Shown one piece after another: positions 56,304 through 64,000 of a stretch of DNA of 64,000 bases. Each line of letters starts with the position of its first letter. Position 1 is the first letter of the stretch. The translations under genes were made by a program, and so were the position numbers. The notes beneath the pieces are model-generated. The model saw only the letters and a program-made list of their open reading frames with translations, searched no databases and was not told the DNA's origin. Source of the stretch: Macrolepiota albuminosa (lineage: Eukaryota; Basidiomycota; Agaricomycetes; Agaricales; Agaricaceae); NCBI GenBank assembly GCA_027475525.1, contig JAMWFC010000049.1:6429392-6493391 (forward strand), read 5' to 3'.

Positions 56304-56745
56304 GATTGATCGTCTGCGGAGGTAAAGAGAGGACAAAAATGGACATACGCTCTTAAGAAGACGCCCTGTTACTGACTTAATAATTCTGATACCCGTTGGT
56401 TTTGCATTTTCAGGGGAATAGGGGAACACGTGTACATACAACCCAGAGACCGGTCCGCGGTCCGCCCACTTGTCTACGGGTTATCCCTGAGCGTAATGCG
56501 TACTGAAACTAAGGGTTTGACACTTGCGAAGTATCTTTTCTCCTTGGAGTCTTCCAAACTTCGTCTGGATTTCCTTGTGCTATGGATCTGGGCCAATTCT
56601 GCAATACGCAAGGAATAACTTACTAACAAAGAGATGAAACGAAAGACACATCTATAGGCAGATCTGAACTAGAAGATTCTTGCTTGTGTATGGTAGCATT
56701 ATGGCGTTGACGAGTGATCTAAAGGGTTGCCCCAATAGGGAAGGA

Positions 56746-56764
56746 CCCCCCCCCCCCCCCCCCC
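56746..56764 (+). repeat. Poly-C tract (19 C)
   Basis: Homopolymer of 19 C; third and longest of three such runs in the window. Confidence 0.97.
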
Positions 56765-57190
56765 GTGCACGCAAGTCACCTGCCAACGTCTGACCCACAT
56801 ACATTTCAGGCATAGAGTTGCAAGGTAGGCTTAGCGTCTCGAGGCAGTATTCCTGTACTGATTTGGGATTGACGCGACGAAATGGGAATTCTATCTGGAC
56901 TTGTTGGGTCCCCTTCGAGGAGAAAAGCGTCAGATTGAGCGGATTGAACCTGGATTGTTATATTGATATCAGGAACACCGTCCGCACTGGCTCTGTGGTT
57001 GATTACCGGGGCAGAATTCGCTGTGCTGTATTAGTGGACGCTGGACGCTTTACAACATGACGGGAATCCGATCAAATTCTCATCTGCATACCAACGCGAA
57101 CTGTAGCGGTTCCGTGACTACGTGACACTCATATCCATATGTTATTATTCACTCTACATCACTTTCCTTAACAACCGCTTAGCTATCCTT

Positions 57191-57196
57191 TATATA
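57191..57196 (+). promoter_or_regulatory. TATA-like element upstream of the Gag-RNase H frame
   Basis: CTTTATATACC context about 240 bp before the ATG at 57438. Position and sequence are suitable for a promoter, but there is no independent support. Confidence 0.25.
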
Positions 57197-57437
57197 CCAG
57201 AACACATGTTGTAGTTAGGCAGTTTTTCGCAATACTAGGACTTACAACAGTTCTCACCGCGAGACTCGATCAGTGTGCCGTGACCCAAGCCTAATCCGGC
57301 TGGCTCACGTCACATATTTTGAACTTCTAAAGTCTTAGAAAAACCTAACTACCACAGAGAAAAGGCTCACTTCAAGAGGATCTCGGACGGTCTGATCAAC
57401 CGGAAGTCATACCCAGTAGTGAGCAAACCAATTTATT

Positions 57438-60400
57438 ATGCATACTAACCAGAATTCGTCATCTAGATACCCCATTCGAGCTCGGAACCTGGCGGCTACG
57501 GCTACTAGCCAGGGAATGAGAGCTGGAATAAATGTTCGCGAGACCGGAGCGGTCGAGTCGCAGGCCAGGACTACCCAGGGCGCCGAGATGGGAACTCGGA
57601 ACCTTCAAGACAGGGGTGGACCTGGCTATAAAACCCAGAATATCCTGGAGCCAAGAGAGCCCGGAGACCCTTCAGAAAGGGGAGAACCTGACACCTCGAG
57701 TGTTGGGGAAGTGGAAGAGACCCGTCCATCTGTAAGGACGTCGGAGCTGACCAATTTGTCCACCAGTAAAGAGGGTAGTGAGCCGTTGAGAACCACGAGC
57801 TTGAATCCACCTCGTCGACGGGCGAGAGTGGAAGATGACGTCCAGGACGTCGAAGATCAAGCTCAAGATCTGTCGGAAGAACAGACATATGTATTCAGTA
57901 AAGCTATAGATACATTGAATGAGGCCGATCGTGACCGTATCGACCGTAGATATGCCAACTTGTCCACTAATGCAAGTAAGAACATCCTCGATAAGGAGGT
58001 GGGTCGCCAAGAGGGTGGATTGAAACTGAAGGGCAAGACAGTGGACCCACACAACTGGGGTGGGGTCCAACTGACGGGCAAAGAAATGGATCCTGAGATC
58101 CAACAACAGATTCTTGACCGCTACAGGCTTCCAGCGGCTGAGCAGGCAGAAGTTGATCAGCCTGAACTCGCTCCCCCTGACACTGACCAGTCTGAGTGGA
58201 AGGAGGAATATGCAGATGAGCAATATGCCATGGAAGACAAAAATACTGACCGTAAGGAAAGTCGTCAGAGCAAGCGTATGGTGATGGCCCTTCTCAAGGC
58301 CACTCGCGAGATTGAAGAGAAGGAAAGACTTCGTGCTGAAAGGAAAGGCCGTGAATATGTTGCGCCTCGTGAGTTTACTCAGAAAGTATGCAACTTGAGG
58401 TATCACCTGGGAAGAGAGGATCTCGAGAGCTCAGGAGAGCAAGATACCATGACCAAACCTGAAAGACGTAAGCCTAAGTCTAAGTCCAAGAAAAAGAAAA
58501 GATCGCAAATGGAAGCAATGAAACCAGTGGCTCAAATCTCAGGCAAGAGTGCCCTGGGACATGCCTTCCGACGCGTCCGTGTGATGAATGATTCCGACCC
58601 TGGTTCTGATAGTTCGAGCTCGAGCTCGGATGAAAACAGTGACGACACTTACTCAGAAAGTTCCGATTCAGAGGACAGCCAGTCTGGCTCGTCTGACAGC
58701 TCGTCTCAGGGTAGTCATAGTGGGCGTGCCCACAGGAATTTGTATTCTCGTAATCGAAAAGGGGGAGGACGTAAATCTAAGAGCTCCCGTAAGTACCGTA
58801 AGAAGAGATGGTCAAGCAGTAGTGACGACCGTATTCGACCCAATCCTCCGTCAACGTATGATGGAACGGCTGATGTCCAGCAATTCATGCAGTTTATGTC
58901 CAACTGCTCGTTATACTTGAAACATGGGCGTGTAAGCAAGCGTCGCCAAGTCTTAATTATATCTCAGTTCCTGAAGGGACGGGCATGGAGATTCTACGCA
59001 CGAGAAGCATCTTTAGATCCTGAAAGTTGGGGAATAGACCAGTTCTTCGAGGGATTGTTTAATGATTGTTTCCCTGTCAATTTCCGTAATCAGCAGCGGA
59101 ATAAGCTAAGTAATTATCACCAAGGAAAACAAACAGTCAGAGACTATGTGTCCAGTCTTGAGGAATTGTTCGCGATCGTTGGTTACATCAGTAAGAGGGA
59201 GAGAATTGTCAAACTCTTTGGAGGGTTCAGTCTTTCAATGCAGAAAGAATTATATAAGAAAGGACTCACTCCTGAAACCTCCAAATGGAATCGGATACTC
59301 GAGGAAGCGGAGTTCATTGAAAGATCAGAGCTGGTGGACGTGGAGGACCACATCAATACAGATGGTCACTCTCACGAATCCTACCATCATCATCATGATA
59401 GTAACAAGGAAAAAGATCATAAAAGTAGCGAGAAAAATGGTCAGCAAGGCAACCCTGAGGGTTCCGGTCAATCTAAGAAGCATTCTTCTCATCACAAGAA
59501 GAAGACTAACCATACTCCAGACTTCTCGTCAATGAAGCATAAGTTCCAGGGAAGTGATGGTTCTAAAGAGACCACCAGATCAGACAACCCTAAGGGGGAA
59601 AACCGTAAGTTAAGTAAGGAAGAAATTGAAGAGTACCGAGCCAAAAACAAGTGTTTCCATTGCGGAGGCACTGGGCACTTCGCACGGAACTGTTTTAGAA
59701 ATGAAACAGCCAAGTCGGATTCTGGCAACATGCCAGGAATACCATTGAGTAGTATCCGTTTTGACGTACAAGATATAGATCAGCAGCAAGTTGAAGCGCT
59801 GGGAGATACAATCCAGGGCTTAATGATCAACTTTATTGACCTAGAGGAAGATCCGACTAAGGAGTCAGATCTAGGGTATTCTTCAGGAGAAGAATCTGTC
59901 TGGGACATAATTGATTCCTACTTCTCAGATGATAGCTATGAGGGAAACGAATCTGTGCATACTGATGACTTCCCTGATCTACGACCAGTCTCTGACATAG
60001 ACAAATCTGATTGTGAGAATCTTCTGGATCTTCAGCCTGTATGCAGTACAGATAAATCCGATGATTCCAGTAGCATGGAGGAAGATATACACAGCTGGGT
60101 ACTGGACTCAGAGGCCGAGCAGTCTGAGGAACCGAAAGAACTTAATAGCGTAGAACAGATGGAAGGAAATGCCATTGAAGAGCCTGATCTCGAGTATGAA
60201 TGTGCTTGGGATATTATTGGTTACATATTCTCGGAGGATGGATATGAAGGGGACGAATCTACAGATGAGGACCTCCCTGACTTCCAACAAGTGTCTGACT
60301 CGGACGAGTCTGATAGTGACAGTGTTCCTGATCTACAGTCTGTATCTAATACAGAGGAATCTGACGATTCAAGTAGTACGGAAGGCGAGGTACACTATTG

Positions 60401-63065
60401 GACCCCTAACTCAGAGACTGATCCCGCTGAGAGGAATGAGACCCCCACAGATGACATCGGAGAGTCTGATGTTGAGATACCTGAGGCTGAAATTGTATTA
60501 AGCCCGCCGAGAGATTTTGGTAGAGATGCTTATGAAACTGACGTACTGAATGGAGAAATTAAGTTGTTTCACCTGTGGAAAGAAGAATTAGCCTGTGGAA
60601 AGCCTGATCAAATAGGAAGTGCGCATGCACGCAAGCTAGAGTACTTCCTGGAAATGAGACAGCCTTACGCAGGTGATCCAGCTAACTGTCTTCAATATCG
60701 AGGCCATCGGTTTATGTCATATGACATTAGCAAGGACGAAGTTTGTCTCATGGATATAATGCGAGACTTTGACACAGTACTACCTAAAAGTCTCATCGAG
60801 GATAGACAGTTTGAACCATTGATGTGGTATGCTCACCAATGCCATGTCATGTCAGAGGTAGATCTCAACCGAAGAACTTGGTATGAAGTGGGGCTGGCTA
60901 CAGATATTCGGGCATGGAACGCAACACGAGTATTGGAACTTGGAGCACCTTACCTCAGAAATGAGAACATCCAGTCTTCAAAGAAAAGAGGACGATTTCG
61001 GGTGCAGAGAATCCTGAATAATAAGTTTGAGATCTTTGATCGAGCACTAGAGTTCCGGATAGACATATCCGAAGCATATCTGAAGAATACATTGTTCAGT
61101 ATTGTTCGATGGTACGAAAAACAGTTGGATAAGAAGATGACTCAACTCGAAAATGTATTTCTTGAGGAAGACATGGAGACTTTGGAAATCGGAGACCTGG
61201 AGAGGATGAATTTCTCCTTCGGAACTGATCCAGCTCAGGAAGGCATGGGCGAGTTGTTAAGAATAATAAGCGCAAGCAACAAGCTACACATTGAGTTGAC
61301 ACCCACCACTTTAAAAGTGCTAGAACTTAATGGTCAACAAGTTGAGGCAGGGACTTTTCTGACGCTGTCTTGTAACAACGTTCAACGAAAGGAGATAGCA
61401 CAAACCATCCCTAAGCCTTTAGTCATATTACACGCACTCACTGGAGACACTGTCCCATATAGATGGGATCACACCCATCAATGGGCCTTCAAAGATGTCA
61501 AGCGCTCAGCTATGCGCTGCCAAGATCACCATTGTAGACCACTTCAATATGATGCTAGAGCACCACCAGTGAACATTGTCACTGATGGATGTGCCACGAG
61601 AATAGCTGGAATTGTCAGTCAGGGACACGATTGGAAGACAGCAGACGTATCAGTGTTTTTCTCAGCAAAGCTTAACCCTGCTCAACAGATTTACCCTGTC
61701 TATGAAATCGAGATGCTAGCAGGTGTTGAAACGATGTTAAGATACCGAGATATCCTACAGGGAGTAAGGTTTAAGTGGTACACTGACCACAAAGGACTGA
61801 TCCATTTACTGGAACAAAAGAACTTGTCAGGACGACAAGCACGATGGTTAGAGAAGATTTCCAAATTTGATTTTGACGTGATCTATGTTCCAGGCACTGA
61901 GAACATCTTGTCAGATGAATTGTCTCGACTGTATTCAATGGAGGTGTTGGGTACAGTAAGATCCCAAAGTGAATACATGTATTATGACGTGATAAACAAG
62001 GATTACTTAGGGGAACATATGGTTACGATGCCAGTTCTCATCAGAACGGAGGGCGAGAATGTAGTAAAGATACAGGATGAACCTGAATTGACAAGTATGG
62101 CTACACCAGGAATCGAACCAGCTCCAAAACGGAGACATAAAAAAAGTATTATTGAACCTGCTGAAACTGGAAGGCCTGAGACCTTGAAGGAGTTCGCATC
62201 GAGAATGGCACATCATTTTGTCCTTAAGGGCCCTCAAGAACAAAAGGAGGGCGGATCCAAAGGGAAAACTGATCGTAACAAAGAAAAGTTAGTAAAAAGG
62301 ATACCAGCAAGAAAGACAGCGAGTGCTGGGCCTAACGATGAGAAACAAGAAAGAGATGAGTGCTTAGCTGCACGATCAGAAACTCTGCAGCAACAGATCA
62401 AAGCATTGCCACCAATCTCAATTGAGGGATCGTTGAAAGGGAGCAAGCAGCCGATAGAGATGTTTAAGGTACTGTGGAAGGCTGGTGACAAAACCTGGAT
62501 GAGCTATTCTCAGGTGTCAGAACTAGACCTCTTACCTCTTTATTTTGACCTCCTTGGAATAGAACATATATCCGAGCTTCAAGAGGGTGTGGGCATGCCA
62601 CCCCCTGATGACCCACAGTCCTATCTGGGAATGCGAGAGATGGAACCATATCATAATGAGGGAGGTCTTACCTGCGATGCCACACAGGACCTCCTTAACT
62701 CCCCTATATCTTCCATTCTCCTATCTCTATTCGACCTCACCTGCACTCCACTTCCTATGCCACCCTATCAATCTACTCATGGTTGTGGAGGGTGCCACAA
62801 TGGTTTCGGTCACAGCCATAGGTTCGATCTTCAACCAGTACCTCGACACCTCTGGATACACCAGGATTCAAACGTTCAGCTGATTCACCTCAATCCTCCG
62901 GATTGTCCCTCCGGTTTCACTACCTACCCTCTTCAGCTAATCGATTATTTAAATTTCAATCGCATTGTACGCAAGAAAAATGGACGCACCAGGGCTACTT
63001 TGCCATTCGGCGTCGATCGATCTGACGAGATATTCAATTCCGTCCCAGAAACTGTCAGGAACTGA
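57438..63065 (+). CDS. Gag-like polyprotein with RNase H but no RT or integrase (1,875 aa)
   Basis: One uninterrupted frame. Residues 1-465 are charged and partly Ser-rich (a SDSSSSSSDENSDD-type stretch and lysine-rich runs). About 468-640 is a retrotransposon Gag domain (NPPSTYDGTADVQQFMQFM, LKGRAWRFYAREAS). A CCHC knuckle, CFHCGGTGHFARNC, lies at 739-752. Residues 820-892 and 922-993 are an acidic tandem duplication. Residues about 1090-1136 and 1185-1231 are two related modules ending WYxxQ. RNase H spans about 1330-1500 with D1383, E1425, D1450 and D1493. A basic linker and chromo-like tail (VLWKAGDKTWMSYSQV) follow. I find no RT YxDD box, no retroviral protease DSG/DTG motif and no integrase HHCC or D,D,E. 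The last four codons and the stop lie in the inserted LTR at 63053. Domains match a basidiomycete gypsy lineage that normally has RT and integrase. Confidence 0.9.
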   Translation: MHTNQNSSSRYPIRARNLAATATSQGMRAGINVRETGAVESQARTTQGAEMGTRNLQDRGGPGYKTQNILEPREPGDPSERGEPDTSSVGEVEETRPSVRTSELTNLSTSKEGSEPLRTTSLNPPRRRARVEDDVQDVEDQAQDLSEEQTYVFSKAIDTLNEADRDRIDRRYANLSTNASKNILDKEVGRQEGGLKLKGKTVDPHNWGGVQLTGKEMDPEIQQQILDRYRLPAAEQAEVDQPELAPPDTDQSEWKEEYADEQYAMEDKNTDRKESRQSKRMVMALLKATREIEEKERLRAERKGREYVAPREFTQKVCNLRYHLGREDLESSGEQDTMTKPERRKPKSKSKKKKRSQMEAMKPVAQISGKSALGHAFRRVRVMNDSDPGSDSSSSSSDENSDDTYSESSDSEDSQSGSSDSSSQGSHSGRAHRNLYSRNRKGGGRKSKSSRKYRKKRWSSSSDDRIRPNPPSTYDGTADVQQFMQFMSNCSLYLKHGRVSKRRQVLIISQFLKGRAWRFYAREASLDPESWGIDQFFEGLFNDCFPVNFRNQQRNKLSNYHQGKQTVRDYVSSLEELFAIVGYISKRERIVKLFGGFSLSMQKELYKKGLTPETSKWNRILEEAEFIERSELVDVEDHINTDGHSHESYHHHHDSNKEKDHKSSEKNGQQGNPEGSGQSKKHSSHHKKKTNHTPDFSSMKHKFQGSDGSKETTRSDNPKGENRKLSKEEIEEYRAKNKCFHCGGTGHFARNCFRNETAKSDSGNMPGIPLSSIRFDVQDIDQQQVEALGDTIQGLMINFIDLEEDPTKESDLGYSSGEESVWDIIDSYFSDDSYEGNESVHTDDFPDLRPVSDIDKSDCENLLDLQPVCSTDKSDDSSSMEEDIHSWVLDSEAEQSEEPKELNSVEQMEGNAIEEPDLEYECAWDIIGYIFSEDGYEGDESTDEDLPDFQQVSDSDESDSDSVPDLQSVSNTEESDDSSSTEGEVHYWTPNSETDPAERNETPTDDIGESDVEIPEAEIVLSPPRDFGRDAYETDVLNGEIKLFHLWKEELACGKPDQIGSAHARKLEYFLEMRQPYAGDPANCLQYRGHRFMSYDISKDEVCLMDIMRDFDTVLPKSLIEDRQFEPLMWYAHQCHVMSEVDLNRRTWYEVGLATDIRAWNATRVLELGAPYLRNENIQSSKKRGRFRVQRILNNKFEIFDRALEFRIDISEAYLKNTLFSIVRWYEKQLDKKMTQLENVFLEEDMETLEIGDLERMNFSFGTDPAQEGMGELLRIISASNKLHIELTPTTLKVLELNGQQVEAGTFLTLSCNNVQRKEIAQTIPKPLVILHALTGDTVPYRWDHTHQWAFKDVKRSAMRCQDHHCRPLQYDARAPPVNIVTDGCATRIAGIVSQGHDWKTADVSVFFSAKLNPAQQIYPVYEIEMLAGVETMLRYRDILQGVRFKWYTDHKGLIHLLEQKNLSGRQARWLEKISKFDFDVIYVPGTENILSDELSRLYSMEVLGTVRSQSEYMYYDVINKDYLGEHMVTMPVLIRTEGENVVKIQDEPELTSMATPGIEPAPKRRHKKSIIEPAETGRPETLKEFASRMAHHFVLKGPQEQKEGGSKGKTDRNKEKLVKRIPARKTASAGPNDEKQERDECLAARSETLQQQIKALPPISIEGSLKGSKQPIEMFKVLWKAGDKTWMSYSQVSELDLLPLYFDLLGIEHISELQEGVGMPPPDDPQSYLGMREMEPYHNEGGLTCDATQDLLNSPISSILLSLFDLTCTPLPMPPYQSTHGCGGCHNGFGHSHRFDLQPVPRHLWIHQDSNVQLIHLNPPDCPSGFTTYPLQLIDYLNFNRIVRKKNGRTRATLPFGVDRSDEIFNSVPETVRN

Positions 63066-63378
63066 CTTAATAATTAAATCAGAGAAAACCAACAACAACG
63101 AAGTTAAAGTTTGCTATCGAATACAAGGGTTTTTATACTCTACTTCTAGTAATCATATGCTAAGTTCTACTGTCCCTGTGATAATTACAGGAGTTCGAAT
63201 AGTAGCGTGATAATCAATAAAGCGTAGACTAGAGGAGAAAATGACGATGCTTTGACGATACTTGTGGATACTTCTGAGACCGGAACTTCGAGAGTAGAAA
63301 GGAGTTTAGAATGGAGTGTGAATAAAATAAATAAGTAAAATAAATAAAATAAATATATCGATATTCCTAATCATGACA
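63053..63378 (-). repeat. 3' LTR of the terminal gypsy element (326 bp)
   Basis: Plus orientation starts TGTCAGGAAC and ends AATCATGACA, giving TGTCA/TGACA inverted ends. It directly abuts a purine tract and pol stop on its right. AT-rich with an aataaaataaataagtaaa-type run. Its left boundary falls within the 3' end of the long Gag-RNase H frame, so the element inserted there. Confidence 0.8.
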
Positions 63379-63390
63379 TTATCCCCCTTT
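63379..63390 (-). other. Polypurine tract overlapping the pol stop codon
   Basis: Minus strand reads AAAGGGGGATAA, encoding the last K-G-G and stop, and is followed without spacing by the LTR start TGTCATGATT. Confidence 0.8.
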
Positions 63391-63819
63391 CAATGCGAGG
63401 ACTCCGGACGAGCTATGTTCCGTTAGGGGTTCCGGGATGCGAACGAAGGTTAGAGAGTTGTAATCCGTTAACGAGATTCTTCGAGCGGCTGCAGGATTTA
63501 TCCGGTGGAAGTCGGTAATCAATTGCGGGGATTCCGTCGTCATCCGTGTTTCTAGCTCCCAGGTATCTTTTGAAGATGATTGGTCCTTCCACCTTACTAG
63601 ATATTCGAGTTTATTATTTCTAAGACGCGAATCGAGGATAATAGAGGGTTCCCAATCTTCTCCTCTCACGTTTAGAGTTACACGTGGAATAGGTCGATTG
63701 AATTCGTCTCCTGTATAACGTCGAAGCTTAGAAACGTTGAACGTCGGGTGCATGCGCCAAGAGCGTGGTAATTTAAGCTCGTACGCATGTGAAGAATGTT
63801 TTTTAAGAACGGGGAAAGG
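63379..63819 (-). pseudogene. C-terminal integrase/chromodomain of a gypsy element truncated by the telomere
   Basis: The minus-strand frame is open from the telomere junction: PFPVLKKHSSHAYELKLPRS, then MHPTFNVSKLRRYTGDEFN. A chromodomain follows (WEPSIILDSRLRNNKLEYLV, RWKDQSSSKDTWELE) and the frame ends GVLALKGG with a stop next to the LTR. Everything upstream (gag through the integrase core and the 5' LTR) is replaced by telomere repeats, so the element is dead by terminal truncation, while the remaining frame shows no damage. This gypsy differs in sequence from the one at 19889-25696. Confidence 0.92.
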
Positions 63820-64000
63820 TAGTTAGTTAGGGTTAGGGTTAGTTAGTTAGGGTTAGTTAGGGTTAGTTAGGGTTAGGGTTAGTTAGGGTTAGTTAGGGTT
63901 AGGGTTAGTTAGGGTTAGTTAGGGTTAGGGTTAGTTAGGGTTAGGGTTAGTTAGGGTTAGGGTTAGTTAGGGTTAGGGTTAGTTAGGGTTAGGGTTAGTT
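63820..64000 (+). repeat. Telomere, mixed TTAGGG/TTAG repeats
   Basis: The 181 bases parse completely as TAG, then 20 TTAGGG and 14 TTAG units, then TT. The last part is five repeats of TTAGGGTTAGGGTTAG (16 bp). The G-rich strand reads toward the window's right end, the correct polarity for a right telomere. Confidence 0.96.

Larger units (their letters stand above)
56304..57437. other. Intergenic region with poly-C tract; 5' flank of the Gag-RNase H frame
   Basis: Between divergently read units (transporter left, polyprotein right). Holds a 19-base poly-C run at 56746-56764. No LTR end pair or sequence shared with 63053-63378 could be seen, so the 5' boundary of the retroelement-like gene is undefined. 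A short plus frame at 56818-57060 has no motif. Confidence 0.5.

Noticed and set aside
56304..57437. 5' LTR for the Gag-RNase H frame
   Set aside because: I compared the flank by eye with 62700-63380 and found no shared segment or TG...CA pair; the LTR at 63053 belongs to the opposite-strand gypsy.
57672..58406. 244-aa minus-strand frame opposite the Gag region
   Set aside because: Antisense shadow of the biased codons of the long plus-strand frame; hydrophobic runs arise from complementing acidic/lysine codons.
1..64000. tRNA or rRNA genes
   Set aside because: No cloverleaf with A/B box consensus or rRNA-like stretch was noticed; the tRNA-iMet-like sequence at 11678 is a primer-binding site only.

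Overview
The window looks like the end of a chromosome from a filamentous basidiomycete, most likely an agaricomycete. Support for this: very short spliceosomal introns (about 50-60 bp), a fungal laccase, chromodomain Ty3/gypsy elements, and recognisable fragments of conserved fungal housekeeping genes. The right end is a telomere (63820-64000) whose G-rich strand runs outward, so the window is a right-hand subtelomere. I had no database access; family names come from motif recognition.

Layout. 1-2880: a partial PIKfyve/Fab1-type lipid kinase on the minus strand, then unassigned sequence up to a 100-N assembly gap. 2981-5601: a strongly G/T-skewed minisatellite with higher-order structure, flanked by 93-bp direct repeats. 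5678-6396: four tandem 180-bp repeats. 6649-12023: a nearly intact Ty1/copia element with 333-bp LTRs and a 5-bp target duplication. 13065-19888: decayed aspartic protease (split by a solo LTR) and GH3 glycosidase. 19889-25696: a dead chromodomain gypsy element. 26167-30450: AT-rich remains of a large protein resembling telomere-linked OrsD/helicase-type proteins, interrupted by a 681-bp solo LTR.

30840-50800 is a gene graveyard. It holds broken pieces of UBP14-like, multicopper oxidase, URB1, branched-chain E2, Clf1 (twice), UGGT, SH3-domain and HAM1-like genes, many carrying stops, frameshifts or local duplications. Several pieces occur twice, so the block grew by segmental duplication as well as decay.

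51213-56303 holds the only two host genes that look intact: a complete laccase with all four copper motifs and an MFS sugar transporter, both on the minus strand. The pair would fit lignocellulose use (phenol oxidation plus sugar uptake), but co-function is only inferred.

57438-64000 is the most unusual part. One uninterrupted 1,875-codon frame encodes Gag, a CCHC knuckle, an acidic tandem duplication, a twice-repeated unknown module, RNase H and a chromo-like tail, yet no reverse transcriptase, protease or integrase that I can see. A second gypsy element has inserted into its 3' end, and that element is itself cut off by telomere repeats inside its integrase. The telomere is an irregular mix of TTAGGG and TTAG units.
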